6,939 nucleotides of DNA, taken from NCBI GenBank assembly GCA_937952875.1, contig CALFDI010000102.1, positions 1 to 6,939 of the forward strand. The letters are read 5' to 3'. The first letter of the stretch is position 1. Every line of letters starts with the position of its first letter. The notes under the pieces are model-generated. The model searched no databases. It worked only from the letters and a program-made list of their open reading frames with translations, and had not been told where the DNA came from. Of this stretch, positions 1 to 5,479 are shown piece by piece. The stretch comes from an uncultured Verrucomicrobiales bacterium (GTDB lineage: Bacteria > Verrucomicrobiota > Verrucomicrobiia > Verrucomicrobiales > Akkermansiaceae). The position numbers were made by a program, and so were the translations under genes.

Positions 1-387
1 TCTCTCTGTCCGTGCAAGAGCAAGAAGAGCTACGAAGACTGCTGCATGCCTTATCACTACGGTCGCAGTAATGCGCCAACGGCCGAGACCTTGATGCGTT
101 CACGCTATTCTGCGTATTTCTTCCGACTCATCGATTACCTCGTAGACACTCATCATCCTGAGACCCGGGACAAAGATCTCAAGCAACAATTAGAATCCGA
201 CATTTACGAAGCCAATTGGAGCTTCCTCACAATCGTGAACACGTCCAAAGGCGGCACAAAAGATAAGACCGGGAAAGTCGCCTTCATTGCTGAATATTTC
301 ATCGGCCCGGAGCGCCATGAAATGCACGAACACTCACGCTTTAAAAAATTCAAAGGCAAATGGAAGTATCTCGATGATAGGGGATAA
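1..387 (+). CDS. YchJ-like SEC-C / UPF0225 family protein, 5' end cut by window
   Basis: The frame is open from the first base and gives 128 residues before a TAA stop, so the start codon lies off the left edge; the ATG at 46 is internal because the family hallmark lies before it. Residues 3-15 read CPCKSKKSYEDCC, the SEC-C zinc-binding pattern (C3, C5, C14, C15). The following 'LMRSRYSAYF' is the second YchJ signature, and an NTF2-like domain follows, ending in 'SRFKKFKGKWKYLDD'. By comparison with E. coli YchJ only a few N-terminal residues should be missing. The C-terminal second SEC-C motif of E. coli YchJ is absent; the protein stops right after the NTF2-like part, as in many shorter homologues. 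The second residue after CPC is Lys where Gly is usual (CPCGS). Biochemical function is not established for the family, and a cytoplasmic location is expected. It converges on the peptidase gene downstream. Family call is confident, role unknown. Confidence 0.87.
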   Translation, partial: SLCPCKSKKSYEDCCMPYHYGRSNAPTAETLMRSRYSAYFFRLIDYLVDTHHPETRDKDLKQQLESDIYEANWSFLTIVNTSKGGTKDKTGKVAFIAEYFIGPERHEMHEHSRFKKFKGKWKYLDDRG

Positions 388-396
388 CCAGATCTT

Positions 397-1644
397 CTAG
401 CGCACAGGAAGAGTCGGATCACCTAACAGATTCAGCTCACACAGCCCCTGATGATAAGTCGCGGAGCGTTTCGCATCATCGGCGAGTGAGGCCTTGGCAG
501 CAGAGAGTGCATGCCCGATGAGGCGCCCCTCTCCTAGTCCTGCCATCCAGAACGATGTCATCGTCTGTGTCGTGCCGTCGAGCTTTCCTTCCTTCACCAT
601 GAGAGGGAATTCCTTTTCAGGATCATGAAAGTGCGGCTTCCCTTCCCTAGAAGGTGCTACTATAGCAATCGCACCTCCGATGGGCGAACGTAGCATAGCC
701 TCTGATATGCATGGATCCTCCTCATCATCGAAGTTGCCAGTAAAGCAAGACACCGTAGTAATCACGGGAAGGTTATCTATGTTTTTCAAAGCCTTCACGA
801 AAGGTATGGAAAACTCAGCGTCCTTTTCCAACACCCATTGATCAGTCAATCCATGGCCGTGGATATGCCATTTATTTGTCAGACCTTCGTTAATCTTTCC
901 TACGAAATTTTTAGGAGACAGATCAAAACTCCCCTCACCCTTACCATTATCCCATGAGGTCATATCGTTGAAAAAAATATTCACCTTTCCATCCTTCCAG
1001 ACAGAGGGAATGAACTCCGTCGCAGACCGATACACCTTCGGATAGGCGCTTTGGACTGCACAGGTAAATGTAAGTTCACCCACAGCTTGCCCTATCGAGA
1101 TACTGGCGAGATAGGCTGTGACTTTGTTCCCATAAGACTGCACATCCTCGATGCTACGGACAGGGATACGCCCTATGGAAATACTGCCATCGGGGTAAGA
1201 GATCTCCTCCTTATCATCAGCCCACTCACCATAGACGCCGTCTCCATCCGCATCCCAACTCCCAGGACTGATATAGTAGAGATCTGAGGGAATATCCGTA
1301 TCATTCCCCCACATATTTTTATGATAAGTATCGCGATCAGGAATGAGTCCCCCATCTGGTGAACTATCTCCACCCAGTATCACTGCTGTGACATCGACCT
1401 GATCGATATGTTTTCGGATACAGACGCGCATTTTCTCCTGAATATCTCTCCCTTTATAGCGAGCGGCCACTTCTGAGAGAGACACGACATGCATGGGCGT
1501 GCCCGCTGCAGTTCTCTGAAGTGCATAGTTTTGCCATGCGGCCTTTAAGTGATCTGGAGAAAGGAGAAGCGTCTTAGTCGGGTTCGCCCAAGCGGCCGTC
1601 GATAGACCAAATCCAAGACACGTGATGATAAAGGCTCTGAACAT
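397..1644 (-). CDS. Secreted minimal C25 (gingipain-like) cysteine peptidase
   Basis: The 415-residue product begins with a signal peptide (MFRAFIITCLGFGLSTAAWA, probable cut after A20), so it should act outside the cytoplasmic membrane. The rest matches one peptidase C25 catalytic domain. The active-site region reads HIHGHG (260-265, probable catalytic His264) and then VSCFTGNFDD (299-307 region, probable nucleophile Cys300). The 36-residue spacing resembles that in RgpB gingipain (H211/C244). An acidic loop DADGDGVYGE (131-140) looks like a calcium site, and 'ISIGRIPVRS' (156-164) is the usual C25 strand before the 'KVTAYL' helix. The protein ends at 'LLGDPTLPVR', the normal end of the catalytic domain. 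There is therefore no long propeptide, Ig-like domain, T9SS sorting domain or PEP-CTERM anchor. The start is fixed by the signal peptide, and no Shine-Dalgarno is seen. It lies 55 bp after the phosphatase gene with no hairpin between, so co-transcription is likely. Substrate specificity cannot be read. Confidence 0.9.
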   Translation of the reverse strand: MFRAFIITCLGFGLSTAAWANPTKTLLLSPDHLKAAWQNYALQRTAAGTPMHVVSLSEVAARYKGRDIQEKMRVCIRKHIDQVDVTAVILGGDSSPDGGLIPDRDTYHKNMWGNDTDIPSDLYYISPGSWDADGDGVYGEWADDKEEISYPDGSISIGRIPVRSIEDVQSYGNKVTAYLASISIGQAVGELTFTCAVQSAYPKVYRSATEFIPSVWKDGKVNIFFNDMTSWDNGKGEGSFDLSPKNFVGKINEGLTNKWHIHGHGLTDQWVLEKDAEFSIPFVKALKNIDNLPVITTVSCFTGNFDDEEDPCISEAMLRSPIGGAIAIVAPSREGKPHFHDPEKEFPLMVKEGKLDGTTQTMTSFWMAGLGEGRLIGHALSAAKASLADDAKRSATYHQGLCELNLLGDPTLPVR

Positions 1645-1699
1645 GTATCATATTAAGCGCCACGCCTTTCGGGATGGACAACTCTTTTTTCTCTCATGA

Positions 1700-2467
1700 C
1701 TAACGCCACTCACTTTGCGCCTTCCGCAATAGCTGCTTAAAGTCAGGATTCGCGAGCAGAAGATCCGTCAATTGCCTCGCTAAGAGACGCCCAGCTTCTG
1801 TGTCACTCGGGTAATGAAGGCCTGCTATCTCACGGTTTTTAGCTATTCGCTCGGCATCTTTTAAATATGCAGACGATAAGGCTGGCTCTAGCTCCTGAAG
1901 GAGAAAGGCGATCATATAAGCCCCTGTCGCATGTCCACTGGGGTAGGCAGGATGAGATGGGACTTGCACCGCGTTCGTCAGATCTTTTCTGAGAACCGAG
2001 GGCCGGATCCGATCGAATTTCTTCTTCATGTAAAACGTCGCGATCCCACACTCACGATATGCCGCTAAGATCAATTGCCTCGTCACAGGGTAGTCTGCAT
2101 TTGTCGTCAGTGAGCCATAGGTGTAGCTGCCCAATTTAAACATTTTCACTAAGACCTCAGCCTGAATTTCACTTAATTTCCCACTTCTCTGCGGAGTCAA
2201 CGCCTCTAGATAATCCAGCTCTGCCTGCGTGCGATCTGATGAATTCGCTGGTGGATGAGGCACAGCAACTCGGCTCTCCCAGTCAACTGGTAGATATTTT
2301 GGACTGAGACGTGCATCCCTCAGATAACCAGGATTCCATCGCTGTGTCAGACTGAACCGAAGCGCATCCATCTTCTGATCCGTGCCCACTCCAGAAAGAT
2401 GGTTGAAGACTTCAGCGTTAGCCGATGCAGTCAGAGTCACGATCAGCAGGAGGAAAATGCGGTGCAT
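1700..2467 (-). CDS. Secreted PAP2-type (class A non-specific) acid phosphatase
   Basis: The 255-residue precursor has a signal peptide (MHRIFLLLIVTLTASANA, probable cut after A18), implying a periplasmic or secreted enzyme. It carries the three-part vanadium-haloperoxidase/PAP2 active site: KX6RP at K148-R155-P156, PSGH at 176-179, and R-X5-H-X3-D at R212, H218 and D222. In this fold H218 is the residue that becomes phosphorylated, H179 is the acid/base, and K148, R155 and R212 bind phosphate. Motif 3 begins N211-R212 where class A enzymes usually have Ser-Arg. There are no membrane helices beyond the signal, so this is the soluble PhoN-like form rather than a membrane lipid phosphatase. Length agrees with class A acid phosphatases (about 250 aa). 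Expected role: hydrolysis of organic phosphomonoesters for phosphate scavenging. It is first in a likely two-gene unit with the C25 peptidase, divergent from ppc, and has a sigma70-like promoter directly upstream. Confidence 0.93.
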   Translation of the reverse strand: MHRIFLLLIVTLTASANAEVFNHLSGVGTDQKMDALRFSLTQRWNPGYLRDARLSPKYLPVDWESRVAVPHPPANSSDRTQAELDYLEALTPQRSGKLSEIQAEVLVKMFKLGSYTYGSLTTNADYPVTRQLILAAYRECGIATFYMKKKFDRIRPSVLRKDLTNAVQVPSHPAYPSGHATGAYMIAFLLQELEPALSSAYLKDAERIAKNREIAGLHYPSDTEAGRLLARQLTDLLLANPDFKQLLRKAQSEWR

Positions 2468-2473
2468 ACTTTG

Positions 2474-2502
2474 ATTTTACGCCTTTGAGACGCTTCACTC
2501 AA
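2474..2502 (-). promoter_or_regulatory. Sigma70-type promoter of the phosphatase gene, probably leaderless
   Basis: On the minus strand TTGAGT (2497-2502) is followed after exactly 17 bp by TAAAAT (2474-2479), giving 4/6 and 5/6 matches to TTGACA and TATAAT. The -10 ends only 6 bp before the ATG at 2467, so the predicted transcription start falls on or next to the A of the start codon. The signal peptide needs this ATG, and no Shine-Dalgarno is present, which fits a leaderless mRNA. The promoter is inferred from sequence only. Confidence 0.6.
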
Positions 2503-2572
2503 CCCCACATTCCGTCTGTCTGAAATGAGAAAAAAACGATACTTGAATAGAAAACTCCCCATTTCCTCTTTT

Positions 2573-2585
2573 ACACGGCCCGTGT
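2573..2585. promoter_or_regulatory. Perfect 13-bp palindrome in front of ppc (possible operator)
   Basis: ACACGG-C-CCGTGT is a perfect inverted repeat with 6-bp arms and a 1-bp centre, 17 bp before the ppc GTG start and inside the 135-bp divergent spacer. It could bind a dimeric regulator of ppc, or form a small 5-bp RNA hairpin with a GCC loop if transcription starts upstream. No T-run follows, so it is not a terminator. I recognise no regulator family for this motif. Confidence 0.4.
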
Positions 2586-2587
2586 CC

Positions 2588-2596
2588 TGCTAAATC
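2588..2596 (+). promoter_or_regulatory. Weak extended -10-like element before ppc
   Basis: TGC-TAAATC (2588-2596) resembles an extended -10 (TGn plus a poor TATAAT match) and ends 6 bp before the GTG at 2603, the same distance as the phosphatase -10. No good -35 lies at 16-18 bp. If real, the ppc transcript would also be leaderless and the palindrome at 2573-2585 would sit between -35 and -10. This is tentative. Confidence 0.2.
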
Positions 2597-2602
2597 TCTG
2601 AC

Positions 2603-5359
2603 GTGAGCTCCACTAACACACGCGAAAGACTCAGGCTCGAGGGCTTTGAGCTGATAGATAATACCCTGTCCTTCCTTTCTGACTCTCTGGCTGATGCCTT
2701 ACGAGATATGGGAGAGACGGATCTCATTCCCTTTATTCCGTGGCATGGTGAAACGCTCGATCAGATTCCGCCAGAAGGCATTCAGGAGCTATACTCCATC
2801 TCGTTCCAGCTACTTAACATGGTGGAAGAACGTGCTGCAGCAGCCATTCGGCGCGAACGCGAAAAAGAAATTGGTGCTGAATCTATCCGCGGACTCTGGA
2901 GCCACGCGCTGAAGGAGATGAAAGATCTCGATCTCACTGAGGACCAAATTTTAGAAGTCCTCGAAGATGTGCACATCGAGCCCGTCCTCACAGCTCACCC
3001 CACTGAGGCAAAACGCGCGACCGTGCGCGAACGGCATCGTGCGATATACGAGCAGATGCTACAAAACGAGAATCCAAAGTTTACAGACCGTGAGCGTCGT
3101 CGCATCCACCAAAAGATCTCAACCGCGCTCGAAACACTCTGGCGCACAGGAGAAATCCACTTACGCCGGCCAAACATTAAGCAGGAGCTGCGCAATGCCC
3201 TCTACTATCTCCGCGAAGTCTATCCACTGGCGACAGACCGTTTAGATACATATTTTACAGAGGCATGGCGTGATGCTGGCTTCTCAGTCGAAAAGCTCCG
3301 CGCGGCTGGAAATATCCCACGTCTCAGCTTTTCCACATGGATCGGCGGAGACCGTGATGGCCATCCGCTGGTGACGCCTGATGTCACAGCCAGCACGCTG
3401 AATGAGCTGCGCCACCACGCCTTTATCTTACTCAGAAAAGAACTCAAAAAAGCGGCCTTCCATCTCACATTGTCACGCCACCAGCAGACGCCTGGGGCAG
3501 ACTTGCTTGAGCGAATCGAGTCTCTAAGCTCTGAGATCTCTGACCGCGAGTGGGTCGAAAAGATCCTCCAACAGAATGAAGACGAACCGTGGCGTCAATT
3601 CGTCTACCTCATCCGTGGTAAGATCTATGATGGCATCGAAGGGCGCCCAAGTTACGCCTGCCCGAGCGAACTTAAAACTGACATCGATTTACTAGAGTCA
3701 TCGTTACTCGACGTTGGATGCCAACTCATCGTCGAGCAGCACGTCCGCCCCGTGAGCCAACGCCTCGACATGTTCGGCTTCCATCTGGCTAAGATCGATA
3801 TCCGCCAGAATTCGGACTACCATGACCGTGCACTGAGCCAGCTCATGGCTGCAGCGGGCATTCCGGATGCGGAAAACTTCGCTGACTGGGATGAGCAACG
3901 CCGCATAGACTTCCTCTCAGAGGAATTGATGTCTGCCCGCCCATTCCTGCATGACTCTGCATCTGTCGGCGATGAAGCTGATGGCGTTCTTGGCTGCTAC
4001 CGTGTGCTGCTTAATCATGTGAAACGTCACGGCTATAGCGGACTCGGCTCTCTGATCGTGTCTATGACTCGGAAGGTTTCCGACCTACTAGCTGTCTACG
4101 TTCTCTGCCGCGAGGCTGGGCTTATGACTATCACGCCGGATGGACTAGCCTGCCCGTTCGAAGTCGTCCCTCTCTTTGAAACGATGGATGACCTTGATCG
4201 CTCACCAGGTCTGTTAGAAGGCTTCCTTGATCACCCAGTCACACAGCGCTCTCTGCCTCTCCGTGCTGAACGCAGTGGAAAAAAAGTCAGCCAGCAAGTG
4301 ATGTTAGGCTACTCAGACTCGAACAAAGATTGCGGTATACTCTCAGCAGGATGGGCGCTCCACCGCGCTCAGACAGCTCTTGGCCAGCTCTCTGTGAAAA
4401 AGGACATTCCTCTGCGCTTCTTCCACGGCAGAGGTGGCACGATCTCCCGAGGGGCAGGCCCGACTCATTGGTTCATGGCAGCACTGCCGCATGGATCTCT
4501 TTCCGGTAGCTTCCGTATGACTGAGCAAGGCGAAACGATTGCTCAAAAATACGCGAACTTAGCGAATGCGACCTATAACCTAGAACTCCTCATTGCCGGA
4601 GCCGCCTATTTCACTGCCAAACACAGATTTACCAAGGAAACAGTAGATCCATGCCTTGAGATCATGCCATTCCTCTCTGAGAAGAGTCAGCAGGCCTACC
4701 AAGCCTTCCTTCGCACAGACGGGTTCATTCCATTCTACCGCCAGGCGACACCAATCGATGTATTAGAAAATGCGCGCATCGGCTCTCGCCCAGCTCGCCG
4801 CCAAGGCAAGAAAGACTTCAGTATCGATGATCTCCGTGCGATTCCGTGGGTCTTCTCCTGGACACAAGCGCGCTACTACCTCCCCGGATGGTATGGTGTA
4901 GGCTCAGCGCTTGAGACGCTAAAAAATGAACAACCTGAGGCATTCAAAACCTTACAGGATAATGTGAAGAACTCCATCTTCGTCCGCTACGTCCTGACAA
5001 ATGTGGAGACGAACTTAGCATCTGCGAATCTCGACCTGATTCGGAAATACGGAGAACTCGTAGAAGACACTGAACTTCGCGAGCGCTTCATGGATCTCAT
5101 CATTGGCGAGTTCAAGCGCACGGAGGCTATGATCGACGAACTTTTCCAAAGCCCAATGTCATCGCGCCGCCCTCGCATGAGTAAGACTCTCGGCATTCGT
5201 GAAGAACCATTGCGAGTCCTCCATCTGCAACAGATCGACTTCATCAAAGAATGGCGTTCTCTGAAGGCAGCAGGAAAAGAAGATGAGGCTGAAGAAATGT
5301 TCCCTAAACTACTGCTCAGTATTAATGCGATCTCGAGCGGATTACGGACGACTGGATAA
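2603..5359 (+). CDS. ppc: Phosphoenolpyruvate carboxylase
   Basis: The 918-residue enzyme (E. coli 883) carboxylates PEP with bicarbonate to oxaloacetate, the anaplerotic feed of the TCA cycle and of aspartate-derived amino acids, in the cytoplasm. Catalytic motifs are intact and in order: VLTAHPTEAKR with H132 (E. coli H138), GGDRDGHP (248-255), FETMDD with metal ligand E526, GYSDSNKDCG with D572 and K575 (E. coli D543, K546), the glycine loop FHGRGGTISRG (607-617), MTEQGE (639-644), and IPWVFSWTQAR (747-757). The C-terminus is GLRTTG, where the family normally ends in (Q/R)NTG. Compared with the E. coli aspartate-binding residues, R616 and probably R865 remain, but K773 aligns with S807 and N881 with T916. 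The GTG start has no Shine-Dalgarno, but the next in-frame ATG (residue 36) would cut into a helix conserved in the family. The loop variant ISRGAGPTH marks a divergent bacterial subgroup. It stands between divergent and spaced neighbours, so is probably transcribed alone or with argD. Confidence 0.98.
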   Translation: MSSTNTRERLRLEGFELIDNTLSFLSDSLADALRDMGETDLIPFIPWHGETLDQIPPEGIQELYSISFQLLNMVEERAAAAIRREREKEIGAESIRGLWSHALKEMKDLDLTEDQILEVLEDVHIEPVLTAHPTEAKRATVRERHRAIYEQMLQNENPKFTDRERRRIHQKISTALETLWRTGEIHLRRPNIKQELRNALYYLREVYPLATDRLDTYFTEAWRDAGFSVEKLRAAGNIPRLSFSTWIGGDRDGHPLVTPDVTASTLNELRHHAFILLRKELKKAAFHLTLSRHQQTPGADLLERIESLSSEISDREWVEKILQQNEDEPWRQFVYLIRGKIYDGIEGRPSYACPSELKTDIDLLESSLLDVGCQLIVEQHVRPVSQRLDMFGFHLAKIDIRQNSDYHDRALSQLMAAAGIPDAENFADWDEQRRIDFLSEELMSARPFLHDSASVGDEADGVLGCYRVLLNHVKRHGYSGLGSLIVSMTRKVSDLLAVYVLCREAGLMTITPDGLACPFEVVPLFETMDDLDRSPGLLEGFLDHPVTQRSLPLRAERSGKKVSQQVMLGYSDSNKDCGILSAGWALHRAQTALGQLSVKKDIPLRFFHGRGGTISRGAGPTHWFMAALPHGSLSGSFRMTEQGETIAQKYANLANATYNLELLIAGAAYFTAKHRFTKETVDPCLEIMPFLSEKSQQAYQAFLRTDGFIPFYRQATPIDVLENARIGSRPARRQGKKDFSIDDLRAIPWVFSWTQARYYLPGWYGVGSALETLKNEQPEAFKTLQDNVKNSIFVRYVLTNVETNLASANLDLIRKYGELVEDTELRERFMDLIIGEFKRTEAMIDELFQSPMSSRRPRMSKTLGIREEPLRVLHLQQIDFIKEWRSLKAAGKEDEAEEMFPKLLLSINAISSGLRTTG

Positions 5360-5376
5360 AAACTTTTTTTGGACAG

Positions 5377-5388
5377 AATTACGTAATT
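5377..5388. promoter_or_regulatory. Perfect 12-bp AT-rich palindrome between ppc and argD
   Basis: AATTAC-GTAATT is a perfect inverted repeat 17 bp after the ppc stop and upstream of argD. It could be an operator for argD; it does not match the E. coli ArgR box (TGAAT/ATTCA halves). AT-rich spacers produce such palindromes by chance fairly often, so confidence is low. Confidence 0.25.
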
Positions 5389-5427
5389 AACAGGATTCGG
5401 AGTCTTCGCAGTAATGCGATGTCTTAG

Positions 5428-5445
5428 AGAATTGGTAGAATTGAT
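5428..5445 (+). repeat. Tandem 9-bp direct repeat AGAATTG(G/A)T upstream of argD
   Basis: Two adjacent 9-mers, AGAATTGGT and AGAATTGAT, differ at one base. AGAATT occurs a third time at 5375 in the same spacer. The second copy overlaps the candidate -35 at 5441, so a regulator-binding role is conceivable. It may equally be chance in AT-rich DNA. Confidence 0.3.
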
Positions 5446-5469
5446 TAATTATTCCGATCCGGTTAGAAA
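5441..5469 (+). promoter_or_regulatory. Candidate sigma70-type promoter for argD
   Basis: TTGATT (5441-5446), a 17-bp spacer, then TAGAAA (5464-5469): 4/6 matches in each box with ideal spacing. The predicted start near 5476 lies only a few bases before the preferred argD ATG at 5480, which would give an almost leaderless message and would exclude the earlier ATG at 5414. It is one of several AT-rich possibilities here. Confidence 0.35.
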
Positions 5470-5479
5470 ATGCAATATT

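Noticed and set aside
46..48. ATG at 46 as the start of the YchJ-like gene
   Set aside because: The SEC-C cysteines (codons 3, 5, 14 and 15 of the open frame) lie before it in the same frame, so the true start is off the window.
1051..1287. Plus-strand open frame inside the C25 peptidase gene
   Set aside because: It lies antisense to the conserved acidic loop and GRIPVR segment, and has no recognisable motif or initiation signal.
1612..1626. Lipoprotein signal (Cys9) in the C25 peptidase
   Set aside because: The residues before Cys are I-I-T, not a lipobox, and an A-W-A signal peptidase I site follows at 18-20.
1647..1655. TATGAT/TAATAT just before the peptidase ATG (minus strand) as a separate promoter
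   Set aside because: The -10-like boxes lie only 2-5 bp from the ATG and no -35 occurs at 16-18 bp; the nearest (TTGTCC) is 20 bp away, so read-through from the phosphatase gene is more likely.
2543..2571. TTGAAT (2543-2548) as the -35 of a ppc promoter
   Set aside because: No acceptable -10 is found at 15-19 bp downstream; the stretch there is CTCTTTTAC.
4987..5247. Open frame on the minus strand inside ppc (86 codons), and similar long antisense frames in ppc and argD
   Set aside because: These are Arg/Ser-rich or low-complexity translations opposite strongly conserved coding sequence, with no family features; they are shadows.
5358..5370. AAAAACTTTTTTT right after the ppc stop as an intrinsic terminator
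   Set aside because: The T-run has no GC-rich stem in front of it; the A-run/T-run pairing alone would be too weak and lacks a loop.
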